Shown one piece after another: positions 36,738 to 48,487 of a stretch of DNA of 64,000 nucleotides; positions within the stretch are counted from its first letter, which is position 1, and every line of letters starts with the position of its first letter. Below the pieces are notes generated by a model. It was not told the origin of the DNA and did no database searches. It saw nothing but the letters and a program-made list of their open reading frames with translations. The translations under genes and the position numbers were made by a program. This DNA is from Rhynchonema sp. JSB1_4 (lineage: Eukaryota; Nematoda; Chromadorea; Monhysterida; Xyalidae), in contig JASAMV010002781.1 of NCBI GenBank assembly GCA_030248065.1, forward strand, positions 30,559-94,558, written 5' to 3'.

Positions 36738-37552
36738 AAGGCAGTCGCGTGATGCTGGTGACCGACACACGCTGGACCGGACACATTTTCGAAAAGTTTC
36801 GAAATACGTTCCTCCACTCAGATTCGGGTTATTTCAATTTGGGTTGTATCCGAGTGGCACGGAACGAGTGAATCATCAGGTTAGCGGTAACGTTCTCGAA
36901 TGTCCACCATCTCCGTCCAACATTCTCGAAACTTATATCACCGTCCACCATTCTCAAAACTTGTTTTGGTGAAAAGCTCTTGGAGACAGTTGGCCTACAT
37001 GGCGACTTTGAGGCGTCGACCATTCGCAAAAGTTGTCGAACGTCCACCATCGCTGTCCAATCCAAACTCCACCATTTTCGAAACAGTTTCTGAATGTCCA
37101 CCGTCCCTGTCCTGTCCACCACGATAATGTGCATTGAATCATAAATTTCCGACTTTGACCCACTACTCCCTCCGCTTGATAATTTTTTAACTTCTTTTTC
37201 AAATTACCGCCATTGAAATTTCAGGGAAATCCTGTGTCGGTCATGTGTCTGTGTGTCGGTCATCAACATCGTTGTCACTCAGCCCCCGAATACCGTAACC
37301 CACCGTAATATTGATCTGCAAGGATCGTGTCGAGACCATTTTGTTTTTTATCTATGTTTTGCGTGTTAGCGCCAACACCAACCAACATTTCGAAGTTTTG
37401 GTGATCGACGCGCACGATGACAATTTCCAGCTTGCTGCCTGCCGCTAATACACGTGTCGATAAGCAGCAATCAGCATGGGTCTCGCAACGATCTCGCTTG
37501 CTCTGGGTTACGGTATTCGGGGGCTGAGTGACAACCCCCCGTAGACTGCCTA
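36738..37552. mobile_element. 815-bp insertion in duplication arm 2
   Basis: Arm 1 gives the empty site CAGCG-TA-TCTCAAATCG. Here the TA is duplicated around an insert with short inverted ends (AGGCAGTC/GACTGCCT). It contains imperfect TTCGAAAC and GTCCACC repeats. An inner inverted pair (GTCACTCAGCCCCCGAATAC near 37275 and its complement near 37510) suggests a second element inside. No transposase was seen. Confidence 0.65.
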
Positions 37553-37825
37553 TATCTCAAATCGTATTCGCGTGTGTTCGCCATACTATTATTTCATTAT
37601 TTATTTTTTAAGGTAATCGTGGTTTTTTTTAGGTTCACCAAGATTGTTTTTCGACGGTTATGTTTTTTTGCTGTTTATGCATCATGATTGAACATACCGG
37701 TTTTGAATGGTAAAACGAGAACATCGTTATAGTGAATCCGAGACCAGTTTTTTAATCAGCATCTTACTTTCAGTATTTCCATTGTACGGCGTGTGAGCCT
37801 TGAGGTCTGCATTCCATTTTAGCTA

Positions 37826-38099
37826 TTGGTCGCACAATGACCATATAAGAATTCATCAAATCAATTCTGATTTTCAGGTTCAGTCACTCTTAACCACTGT
37901 GCTATTTGTTATTCTCACAAAACATTTTCAGCTAAAAATAATCTAGCAGATCAACCACGTTGCCACTGGTCTGAAACATTCTCTTTACCACATGCTTTGT
38001 GTGCGATCACGCAACGCAACGTCATTGCCCCGTCACTTTCCTGCTTTACGATTCAGGAAAAAAATTTGACCAATTCTTATAAAGTCATTGTGCGACCAA
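37826..38099. mobile_element. TA-target MITE, family M1
   Basis: 274 bp with ends TTGGTCGCACAATGAC and complement, flanked by TA. The homologous position in arm 1 (near 14435) lacks it and reads CA where TA is expected. Confidence 0.88.
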
Positions 38100-38242
38100 T
38101 ACCAATATCATAATTCCGGATGCACCTTTTTCAAGCCAATGCAACTGTGAATCTTTTTCGTTTATCTCTACTTCGAGCCGAACACATTTTTTCTGATTGT
38201 TTAAGTTTCTGCTGGCTTTATGTTTCGCATTATCCACTGGTA

Positions 38243-38512
38243 TTGGTCGCACAATGACTATAAGAATTGGTCAAATTTTTTTCCTGAATCGTAAAGCAGT
38301 AAAGTGACAGGGCAGTGACGTTGCGTTGCGCGATCACACACAAACCATGCAGTCATCGAAATGTTTCAGGCCCGCAGCAACGTGGGTTCTCTGCGACATT
38401 ATTTTCAGCTCGAAATTGTGAGAATCACAAATAGCGCAGTGGTTAAGAGTGACTGAACGTGAAAATCAGGATTGGTTTCATGAATTCTTATATATGGTCA
38501 TTGTGCGACCAA
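38243..38512. mobile_element. TA-target MITE, family M1
   Basis: 270 bp, opposite internal orientation to the copy at 37826. Arm 1 preserves the exact empty site CCACTGG-TA-CATGTTTG (reverse strand, near 14290), which confirms a TA duplication. Confidence 0.92.
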
Positions 38513-39475
38513 TACATGTTTGGCTTTTTTGTCCATTTGTGCTTGTATTATATTATTTTGATTGTGTTTGGCTGTTTAGACCTGAGATTATATATTATCT
38601 ATACAAGTTGCCAAGCGAAATGCAGAACAAGCTTTCTCAATTTTATTTCATATACAATGATATGATTTTTGTGCGATTTTCGAGTCATGGCCAGTTGCTT
38701 CTTCAATGAAAATATTGTCGATTGTTTTTTTCTGTGCGTGTTGTGATTGTGTGCTAATTTTTGTGTTGCTTCTTATTTTTAGTTTCGATTATTTTCAAAC
38801 TTAATGCTTTTTTGCAATCTTTATGCGAGCCTCGTTCGCGTAAACTTTTGCTTTTTGTTTCGTGAAGTTCGTTTTGCACTGTACCTTACTTGCTGCAATG
38901 CAATTTTTTGTATTTGATTTTCTGCAACAAACTCTGCTTGCGGGCCTTTTTTAAATCAAAATATTGTTATTCTCTGGCGGCTATGACATACCACATGGAA
39001 ATGTTTTGTATTGTCGCATTTTTCTTTTGTATTTTCCATGCGATCTTGAAAGGCCAACATAATAATATGATATTTTGCAGTTCATATTACACGTTCGGTT
39101 ATGTTTTAATAAAGTTACGGCGCATTACGTAAATTGTTTTTCATTCACACTGAAAAAGATAAATTGCCAATTGGAAAGTTGCATGTACATAAGTGCCAAG
39201 AACATACTTTATAGTTCATGGACCTGTTAGCCACGCGTGGGTGGAATGCTTGAAAAAACGCAGTTGATGTTTATTGCGTCATGTTTAGTTCACGTTTTCG
39301 TCGTTAATTTATGCATGCGCTGTGACGAACAATTTGAAAGTTTGTGTGAAAAGCTGTTCAGACAAGTGTATGTATACAGTGTGAAATAGTTTCATGTGAA
39401 ATACAGTTTCATGTGCTTGGTGACCAAAAAATGTCTGTCATTTGTTCGACAAGGTAACTCCGAAATTCTAAAACC

Positions 39476-42400
39476 ATGTACCGCTATTTTGCCATCGCGT
39501 GCTTGGTGTCTTTTTACATGCTAACCAAATGCAGTGCGCTTGAACTGGGTTTAATATCGGCGGGCGATCATCCGGAAAGGATTGTTGGGAGCGATGGACA
39601 TTGGCACAGAAAGGTACAGTACAGTAACACTACGCCGACATGAGCTCGGTTTCGGAGGTGTGGCAGATTAATTGATGAAACACATTCAAACGTGGCTGCT
39701 GATTTGGAAAATGCTACATGTTGTGGAACACAACGTGCTGCATGAGGTTTTTCTCTTTCTTTTTTTTGCAAGCATCCCACCTACGAAATCCGGCTGGTGT
39801 TGCCGTAGTTCGCCTTCATAAGCTGCTGAATATGTTTAGTGTTTGTCGTGGGATCACTTCAGGTTGATGTCATTTATCTTAGTTTTCCATGCCCGCCTGA
39901 CCACCGCCCTCTAGTGGAGCCCTCCGTGTCCTCTAATCAGGGTATAAATTTTTCAGGCTAACCAAAACGTTTTCTCACTGGGAAGAATGGTTGGTTTTTC
40001 ATGAAAAAATGTGTGGAGTGCTGCACCTACACATTAAGTGTGGTTATCATGAAAAAATGTGTGGTTTTTAACACGTGCGGTATAGCAACCCAATACCACA
40101 CATTATGTGTGGTTTTTACGCCCACGCTCTTGCCCCACACATTAATGTGTGGTTTCATACCTTCGCAAATTTTGGTTCCAAATGCACTTTTATTTGATTT
40201 AATAGAAATAAACTGATGGTACACAAGTGCAGTTACACAACAGAAGTAAGATGTATAAGTTTCGATGCTATTTCTAAGGGACTTATGCTACAACACTGTA
40301 TTTTTGATGAGAAGAATTAAACCTAAGCTCAGTGCGCACAATTAAAGTTAAGGGCAGATTCACAACAAATCAGATGAAGCATATCATGAAAGCGCAATGT
40401 GGCGAAAATTACCCACAGAATGAAAATTTTGAACACTTTAGCAGATGAAGTACAATTATGCGTTCTTCAAATTCTTAGGTGCTGAGTGTTTGTTGATTGT
40501 GGTTGATTTGGAGTTCATCCCCAGAAGTCGGGCCGCGTAGGTACTAGCTCACCTGAAAAATATGAACAAAGTAAATATGAGCAAAAAATTTTCGACGTTT
40601 GGATCATATCAAAACATGCAGTATGGTGGAATGATAATCAAACAATCACCGGGAGTTCTGTCAATCCCGTCAGTTGAGGTCAGTTTTCTGATTTGTCACG
40701 AGTCCCGATAGCACCCACCTGTGACAGATTTTGATTTTCATAAATCGCACAACACTGTCGACAATTACGACAATTAAAGGTAATCAGCCTATCGGCGAAT
40801 CTAAATGCGCGAAGTTAAAACTCAACTGACCTTCACAACGTTCGTTTGTGAAATTTCTTTAGAGTGGTCGATTTAATTATTGATTAAGATGCAAACATCA
40901 TAGCTGATGTGCTTTTGCGGCAGTTGACTCAGTATATTATGGTAACAAAGCGTAAATATGTCAACTTCTTAACCTGTAAATGAAGACTGAAGGGCCTAAA
41001 TGTTTCACGGCAGATTTCCCGCTAGAATATGAATACCACACATTAATGTGTGTTTCATCACACATTAATGTGTGGTTTTTACACATTAATGTGTGGAAAT
41101 CCCCAAAAGCACACATCTTTTCTTCAAAAACCACAGTTTATGTGTGGTATTGCAAACACCACACATCGATGTGTGGTCTCAAAAACCACACATTCTTCCC
41201 AGTGAGTTCTTCTCTTCTCAAACACGTCTGTTACGCATATTTTTCAACAGAAACTGTTGGATGCTTGAGTAAAGCTCTCTTGGGGAAAACTTATCGACTG
41301 AAAAAACCCGATGTTTACCTATATTTCCGAATAAAGCCCGGAAGGTTTACACGCAAAACTCCGGTAGTTTTCTTTCTGTTTTTTTGTAAAGAAAAGTTAA
41401 CCGGCTAGCAATAAATAAATCCCCGCATATGAGGCTCACTTTGTTGCAAAAACAAAGAACTTACCGCGAGTGCTGCCTGCTGTGAAATTAACGATGACCT
41501 CTCACAACTTGCCATGGTGCCCAAGAACCATTTCGATGTCGCAGTTAACACCAAACGAACGGTTTCTGCGTTGTTGCAAACGCGATCCCCGAGTGCTACA
41601 GTACCCTCCAGCACCGAATGGTATGAACTCGACCTGTCACAAAGCGTGTTCTTATGACACCAGCCGACTTAAGGTTGGTTTTTGACAAATATTCCCCGGC
41701 TTGCACAAGGGTGTTCCTACAATTGTGGTCCCAGGCGTGTTGGTGCCTGACCATTAGCTTCTCTTAGGGCGGACTTAGGTTGAACACGGAACACGGAACA
41801 CGGAAATATTTCCGTGTTCCGTGTTCCGTGATAAAATTTTTAAAATCACGGAACACGGAAATATTTCCGTGTTCCGTGTTCCGTGATAATTTTGAAAATC
41901 ACGGAACACGGAAATATTTCCGTGCACGGAAATAATTCCGTGTTCCGTGTTCCGTGATAACTTTGAAAATCACGGAACACGGAAATATTTCCATGTTCCG
42001 TGATTTTCAAAATTATCACGGAACACGGAACACGGAAATATTTCCGTGTTCCGTGATTTTCAAAATTTTGTCACGGAACACGGAACACGGAAATATTTCC
42101 GTGACAAGGAAATCCATGAAACTGGTTTGTATGTAAATTATTTCCGTGTTCCGTGTTCAACCTAAGTCCGCCCTTAACAACTACTACGGCGGGAACCGCT
42201 CAGGCACAGACTTGTGTATTCAGGGTGTATTTTATGTTCACGTTTTCGACTCGTATAATACCACAAAATTCACGCCGAATTTCCGGCCAATATGGTTACC
42301 ACCATTGGGCTGACAAGTTGTCGCAAATTGTCGTTTGCCGATACTATAGCTTCAGATTATTTTAAATGTTTAGTCGCATCATTAACACAAAAGACAACGG

Positions 42401-44650
42401 AAGTTTTGCGTTCGGCTATGGCATTCAACCCAAATCACCCAACGAAGCATCCAAAAGTGTTATAGGCGTTCAACTAGCTTGGTTCACCTTGTGCCGCTTT
42501 GTAATATTAGCAGACATTAGCAGTTGACTTCCCAAGAAGCCGAATGAACATACTACAATGCTTTACACCAATACACTATTATATATTGGTCGCACAATGA
42601 CCATATAAGAATTCATCAAAATCAATCCTGATTTTCACGTTCAGTCACGCTTAACCACTGTGCTATTTGTGATTCTCACAAAACATTTTCAGCTGAAAAT
42701 AATCTAGCAGATCAACCACATTGCCGCAGGTCTGAAACATTCTCTTTACTACATGCTTTGTGTGTGATCGAGCAACGCAACGTCATTGCCCCGTCACTGG
42801 CCTGCTTTGCGATTCAGGAAAAAAATTTGACCAATTCTTATAAAGTCATTGTGCGACCAATACATATGGCATTAGGGTTGAGTCGATCTCGAGAGTTGAC
42901 GATAAATGAATATACACCCATAGTTGTACCATTTTAGATCACCGGTATGTTCCTGACGGGTCAATGCAATCCGTGGTCGTTGTTCTGGATGTTGAGCTGC
43001 GCCACGCAGTTCATGGATTTGAGACCATGCTGCAAAAAGAAAGGTATAGGCAAACTACGCCAACACGAGCCCGATTTCGGAGGTGGTCAACTTGCAAAAC
43101 GCAAAGAAAGATAAAATTATCATGCTCCACGTTGTATTCCACAACGTGTAACGTTTCCCAAATCAGCAGCCACGTCTGAATGTTTCATCATTTTGCCAGC
43201 TCCGAAATCGGGCTCGTGTTGGCGTAGTGTTAATTTTACTTTACATAGGCAATCTTTAAAGTGACAACAGTAAAAAAGTGAAGCACCGATTATGTTAGTA
43301 CATATTATAGTCTTTGCCTGTATGGGACACACACAAACACTGTCGAAGTCGACATTAGGCGCCGCACCAGCACAAAATTCAAGATAATGTCTTGTAATCG
43401 TCCCGCGCTAAATGACCACCGTGGTACATCACCGCACTCTGATATAAGCGAAAAGCGAACTGTTTTTCAGCGTAGTCATCATCCACAACGCACTCCAAAC
43501 AGCCTCTTGGATACATTTCGTTTGAGCATCACCGTGGTATTTCAGCCGGGGCAGACCCGTAGTTGAGGAGTTGCTGTTGAGCTGAACGTTTCACTTTTGT
43601 CAGAGGGCGGCCTAACCTAAAAGAGTCATCGCAATATTTATGTTTCCAGGCATCACCAATGAATGTCTCAAATTCTGTGCCCCTTGCTGCGAAGACATGA
43701 GCGGTGCGCTGTCACCCCTACACATGCACTGTGCTGACATGATGGGTGCCTATGGACAGTGTATTGCTGAGAATGAAGCGGCCAACCCCGTATATGTGAA
43801 AACCAGGTTGGTTCAGTCAATGTTCACCCTCTTTTTCAAGTTTAAAGCTGACGAAACGTTGCAAGTAAACTGCTGTTCATGTGGTAACGCGTGGCACAAC
43901 TTTCAGAGCAATCATGTAATCAAAACCGACCACAACCAAAGAGAGACCACTGCGCACTTCAAACATTTATTCACCCTCTTTGTGGCGGGACACGATCTGG
44001 ACCAGTTTTTTTTGTTAATCCACTATTTTGAGTTCAAAGCACTTGATTGAGGCCCAAAACGCCCAAAGTCTAAGCCAGAAATATTCACAACGAAGAACTT
44101 GCCAAGTGTATGAACAGGGGTCTATTTGCACCCAGGGCAGGTGAAACGCTGTTTGACATGGTTCACTTTGTTTTCAGTTCAACATCCAACATTCAACAGG
44201 TGGAGGGCAAATTTGTATATAAGAGGGCCTGTAATATATGGTAAATCGGGAAACAGGAATGATTATTTCTATATCCAGGTTTCCATTTCCCGTTTCTCAA
44301 TATGACTGACTACATGGTAACCACGCCCTTAACCCAGCCTTCGTTCAGTGACGTAATCCGTTATTGAAGCAACTCGCTGCAGATGCAGAGTAACTAGGAC
44401 TCTAGTCTGCCCTGTGAAGTGCCAGCTGAAAAGGGCATTTTTGGTATACCATTTGAGCGAGAAAACATATTCCTTCTTTGCCAGGGAGTTGGCACCGACT
44501 ACCACAACGACCACTGTGACCACCACACAAATCAGCACAACTACGACGGCATCAAACAGTACCGTTGTCCCTGATGGATCAGGCAATGACCCTGAATCAG
44601 GCAATTCCACCACAACAGCCGCTCCGGAGAGCAGCCCTGAAGTGCTGTGA
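39476..44650 (+). CDS. Secreted DB-module protein with Thr-rich tail
   Basis: Complete gene of 231 residues. Exons 39476-39613, 41545-41673, 42938-43043, 43650-43806, 44485-44650, all phases consistent. A signal peptide (MYRYFAIACLVSFYMLTKCSA) is followed by a cysteine-rich region: FLRCCKR, CHKACSYD, then single cysteines, RPCCKKKGITNECLKFCAPCC, HCADM, GQC. The CC-CC spacing with GI-x3-C-x3-C matches the DB module (PF01682 type, up to six disulfides), typical of extracellular proteins in nematodes and other ecdysozoans. The module's binding role is poorly known. The last exon is a mucin-like Thr/Ser tail (PTTTTTVTTT) and probably O-glycosylated. No membrane anchor is visible, so it should be secreted. 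Introns 1, 2 and 3 are packed with MITEs, two of which begin within a few bases of splice donors. Confidence 0.85.
39619..39816. mobile_element. TA-target MITE, family M2 (diverged)
   Basis: About 198 bp. The left end AACACTACGCCGACATGAGC and the right end (complement of AAGGCGAACTACGG) match the M2 family with many substitutions. It starts only about 5 bp after the exon 1 donor of the DB-module gene (AAG|gtacag). Confidence 0.75.
39976..41204. mobile_element. CACTG-ended element with subterminal CCACACATTAATGTGTGG repeats
   Basis: 1229 bp bounded by CACTGGGAAGAATG and its exact complement. Both subterminal regions (40010-40160 and 41035-41195) carry many copies of the palindrome CCACACATTAATGTGTGG and variants. 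The centre is unique and non-coding. CACTG termini with clustered subterminal repeats are typical of the CACTA/Mirage/Chapaev group. No target duplication is evident, so this assignment is tentative. It occupies most of intron 1 of the DB-module gene. Confidence 0.75.
41767..42173. mobile_element. PIF/Harbinger-like MITE filled with CGTGTTCCGTG repeats
   Basis: 407 bp with ends GGGCGGACTTAGGTTGAACA and complement, flanked by TTA (41764-41766 and 42174-42176). The interior is a series of inverted copies of ACGGAACACGGAAATATTTC separated by short AATTTTGAAAATCA-like spacers. GGGC ends and a TTA/TAA duplication are characteristic of PIF/Harbinger. Located in intron 2 of the DB-module gene. Confidence 0.88.
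42586..42860. mobile_element. TA-target MITE, family M1
   Basis: 275 bp, ends TTGGTCGCACAATGAC and complement, TA on both sides. It lies 77 bp upstream of exon 3 of the DB-module gene. Confidence 0.9.
43047..43240. mobile_element. TA-target MITE, family M2
   Basis: Left end TAGGCAAACTACGCC, right end diverged (GGCGTAGTGTTAATTTTACT). The flanking TA at 43045-43046 overlaps the T of the exon 3 splice donor (AAAG|gtatag), so the element starts 3 bp into the intron. Confidence 0.8.
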
Positions 44651-44792
44651 GCATGATGTTACGAAATGTGAAAACAGAAGAATGAACTTGTAAGAAATTA
44701 ATCGGATATCGTGCTATAATTTTACTCTGCGCCCTTCGCCTGATATTGCGGCTATGTATGAACTAATTTCGATTTCTCATTTCTAACTTTCA

Positions 44793-44798
44793 AATAAA
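44793..44798 (+). terminator. Polyadenylation signal of the DB-module gene
   Basis: AATAAA lies 143 nt after the TGA at 44648-44650, in the context CTTTCAAATAAAATTATCC. No other signal is closer. Confidence 0.65.
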
Positions 44799-44907
44799 AT
44801 TATCCAAGCTAAGGTCGTGTCTGGCGATTGTATCCGTGTTTTTAGACCAAATGTCGACGGGTCATGCTACAATATTATGTATAGTATGTATTTCCGTTTT
44901 ATAACAG

Positions 44908-45016
44908 TCCAGCAGCGATATGCAGAAAATGTTTCAACGCCTTGAAAACAGCAGTCATCGTCGTGGATGATAACCAACAGGTCGACAACGTGGCTCGAAA
45001 CATGCGCGTTACTTGA
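44908..45016 (+). other. Candidate alternative last exon of the DB-module gene
   Basis: The acceptor TTTTATAACAG opens a frame reading PAAICRKCFNALKTAVIVVD and ending in TGA, with AATAAA at about 45067. It enters with one base, so it joins exon 4 (phase 2) in frame. It would replace the Thr-rich tail by a CxxC-containing tail. No transcript evidence; it could be a decayed exon. Confidence 0.3.
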
Positions 45017-45212
45017 TGGCTGCTGTTGCGATGAAACATTTGCTGTATACTTTGTTTGGACCGAGAATAAAATGAAAGACTATACATACATATCTTTGCA
45101 ATTATTTTAGCCTTTTGTGTGCTTTTCTCTTAGCTGCTAGTCGTTTCGTTACGTTCAAGTATAAATCTGACACCAATGCAACCATTCGTCGAAGCCTGCA
45201 GTGTATTTTCGG

Positions 45213-45419
45213 ACAAAGGGTGGCATTTTCGAAACGGTGTAAAGCTCAGTTGGGTGTAAAGGTCGGTGTAAGCTCGGTCGAAAGTTCGGTCGGTGTCAGC
45301 TCGGTGTAAACATGAAACATTCCACGTTAACAGCAGGCAATGTTTCATGTTTACACCGAGCTGACACCGACCTTTACACCCAACTCACCTTTACACCGTT
45401 TCGAAAATATCACCCAAAG
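45213..45419. mobile_element. Palindromic MITE with GGTGTAA repeats
   Basis: About 207 bp. The ends (ATTTTCGAAACGGTGTAAAG and complement) and the subterminal CTCGGTGTAAACATGAAACA stretch are inverted around a 20-bp centre. The interior repeats CGGTGTAA and CTCGGT. Target duplication not resolved. Confidence 0.7.
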
Positions 45420-47261
45420 CTGTTGTTATGTGTGATCCAGATTTGTCCAGTTGAGAATCGTAAGTGTGAACATGACCGGCCTAACGAGAAAAAGATAGAA
45501 TAAAAACAGCATCCGCTTAGAAAATTGAGGCTGAGTCCAAGCACAAACCGAAGCCAGACAATAAGCTAAACAAGGTACTGTACATACCTTCAAATGACAA
45601 AATTTCACAACGCTGAAACGGGAGCGGCCTGCGCCCATGACAAAGAAAGTAACAGAAGCATCTCAAACAAAAATATTAGTTACAAAATAATTAGGCGAAA
45701 TCTCGCATAACATTCTTCGTACTGCGATAAAAAGGTCACATTAACGTAAAGTGCGCGAGAACAGTAAAGTCTACCGCCCATGTTTAAAGCGAGCGCGATC
45801 ATGTGTGACCCGCAGTTTCCTACATGAAACGGCAAAATATCGCGGGTTGCGGGTCACATCGGCCACCAACTCGCATTTTCGAATTAGAACTGATCCCTAT
45901 ATTTTGAATGCTTGCATGCGCGTGCTTGCATGGCTTAGTCATTGTCGACTTTATGGGAGAACACATGTGTTTCAAGTTTTAGGCACGATGCAGCAGAATT
46001 CCATTACGTGATCGGAAAAATTTCTCGACTTCCGGCATTGGTCGACGTCTGCCTCGAAGTTTGAAAATGAGTCCAACCAGACAGACCCAAATCGGCTGCA
46101 GCTCTGGATCGGACACAAGCATCAATTTGGGAAATAATAATGTGAGGAAATCTAAGTTTGTGGAACGAGCATTCAAGGCGTTCGTCATTGATCAAAAAGT
46201 TACGTGACGTAAAACACGTGATGTGCAAAACAACCGACTCCACATACTGCCCACGCGTACAACGTTCAGTTCAAGCTGCGCAGCTGTTTTTTAACTCTTT
46301 GCAGTTTGCAGTCCCAATTTCTCTTGCTTTGTACTCTTGTACGACAGATGACAGTTTAAAGTTGGTGTTCCGTGGTGAGTCACAGCCGTTCTTCTTTATG
46401 CTTTCATAAACACATCATTTTCGTATGCCGTTTTTCCTGTTGCAGCTGCAGTTATTATATTCGTATCTTATATGTTATATTCAGCCATTATATTTATTAT
46501 ACAATGATAAAAATACCGGTTTGCTCACAACTCATAAAGAGTGTTTACTGTGTGGATTAAAAAAACAATTCAGAACGGGCAGATATGGTGCCTTGTTTGT
46601 GCGGCATGGCTGGTGAGTCATCACCACCACTAGTGACGTCATATTCGCGCAGACGCATGAAACCCATCTCATGCCTGGAGCCAGTATTTGACCATTCGTG
46701 CACTTGGCGCTGCGCTGGTCTAATGTTTCAGTGTGTGTTTTCTGACTGGTTGACTAACTTTTGTCGTGATTGTCTGCTCACACCACCAAATCCGAAACAG
46801 CATAGTTTTTGGGTGGTCTCGTGTCTGGCTGATGGAAACATTTCCGTTTGATAAGGTGTGGTTCGTAAAAGTCTGGGCCTAACCGAAGCCTTACCTGAGA
46901 ACACCATGCCTGAAATTTCAGTGCGCAACCGCCCCCTCTCCCGACAAGTTGACCAGTGCAGCATACCAGGCCCAAGCTTAAAGCCCAAGCCTTGGTTCTA
47001 AGTGAGCCTGACGCCAAATCTAGGACTGAAGCCTGAATACAGTATAATATCTCCAAACAAACACGATCTGAATAAATTTTGGGTGGAGGGGTGGGCCTTG
47101 GATCCGGTGGGTGCAATACCAATCTTTATTGGGATTACCCAGAGCATTCTTGTTTTGCTTGCGTTCACACATAACTTTATGAATCGTGTTTAATTTAACC
47201 AGTTTTTATTCAACTATATTCTTCATTCCTTGCCAGTTGGACTGATCAATGTTTATTGGTA
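45420..47261. other. Intergenic or intronic stretch, no gene supported
   Basis: Open frames are short and without recognisable motifs. Segments near 46560-46650 and 49330-49400 share TTGTTTGTGCGGCA and a Thr/His-codon-like CACCACCAC tract, perhaps an old duplication. This could be a 5' intron of the UBA-domain gene. Confidence 0.45.
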
Positions 47262-48013
47262 TTGGTCGCACGACCACATGAGAATCCATCCAAAACCATC
47301 TTGATTTTCAGGATTCCAAAGATGAACCACGTTTAACCACTGCGCTATTTGTATTTCTTACAAAACATTTTCATCTGAAAATAAACCAGCCAGTCAACCA
47401 CGTTTTCAATCCCTGAAACATTTCGCTTATTGTATACTTTAGGGCGCGGCCAGGTAGATGCGGACTGCGGACTGCGGACATTGAAAAAAAACTATGTCCA
47501 ATGTCCGCAGTCCGCAGTCCGCATCTACCTGGCCGCACTTGCGGACTGCGGACTGCGGACATTGAAAAAAAACTATGTCCAATGTCCGCAGTCCGCAGTC
47601 CGCATCTACCTGGCCGCACTTGCGGACTGCGGACTGCGGACAATCGAAACATTTCATTGATTCTGTTTGCTAGTAAGCATATAACTACAGGGTTGTAAAT
47701 ATGCAAACTTCAACACCGTGCATAATACTGTGTTGTCTTCTGTTGTTGCCTGAAACATCCATGTAATATCTGCCAACTCACAATAATCAATTGCCAACAC
47801 ACGCGCAACTGACGACTGCCACGTATCACACACAGCAAACACAGAATAAGGACACACACGTTAGAATGTTTCATGGTATTGAATGGCAGGCAACAGGGCA
47901 GGATTCCACGTTACACTATATTCACAACCCTGTAGTTGTATATCGCACTAGCAAACACAATCAAAAAATGTTTCGATTGTCCGCAAACCGCAGTCCGCAA
48001 GTGCGGCCAGGTA

Positions 48014-48278
48014 TTGGTCGCACAATGACTAAATCAGAATTCATCTACCCTGATCGTCAGGTTCAACCTTAACCACTATGCTACTTGTATTTTTTACAAA
48101 ACATTTTCAGCTAAAAATAATCTAGCAGATCAACCACGTTGCCGCAGGTCTGAAACATTCTCTTTACTACATACTTTGTGTGCGATCACGCAACGCAACG
48201 TCATTGCCCCGTCACTTTCCCTCTTCGCGATTCAGGAAAAAAATTTGACCAATTCTTATATAGTCATTGTGCGACCAA
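48014..48278. mobile_element. M1 MITE, inner level (copy A)
   Basis: 265 bp inserted into GGCCAGG-TA-GATGCGG of the Harbinger-like element. Left flank GGCCAGGTA, right flank TAGATGCGG. Confidence 0.92.
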
Positions 48279-48487
48279 TAGATGCGGACTGCGGACTGCG
48301 GACATTGGACATAGTTTTTTTTCAATGTCCGCAGTCCGCAGTCCGCAAGTGCGGCCAGGTAGATGCGAGTTTTTTTTCAATGTCCGCAGTCCGCAGTCCG
48401 CAAGTGCGGCCAGGTAGATGCGGACTGGGGGCAGCGGACAATTGGCAAACTTTTTTTTAAAAGTCCGCAGTCCGCAGTCCGCATCTA

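Larger units (their letters stand above)
36625..39311. repeat. Inverted segmental duplication, arm 2 (coronin 3' fragment)
   Basis: Plus-strand copy of the coronin-7 3' end. It starts at the codons for NEWHD plus a stop (here TAA, against TAG in the gene), then AAATAAA and the downstream flank. The upstream coding exon is missing, so it is a non-functional fragment. Three insertions enlarge it: 36738-37552, 37826-38099 and 38243-38512. Removing them restores about 1.36 kb collinear with arm 1. Confidence 0.85.

Noticed and set aside
39976..41204. CCACACATTAATGTGTGG clusters considered as a CRISPR-like array
   Set aside because: Repeats are palindromic, irregularly spaced, in a eukaryotic intron and bounded by transposon-type inverted ends.
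43640..44050. Exon 4 of the DB-module gene read on through its donor as one long frame
   Set aside because: The cysteine module ends at the donor ACCAG|gttggt and the phase matches 44485 exactly. The read-through lacks conserved features.
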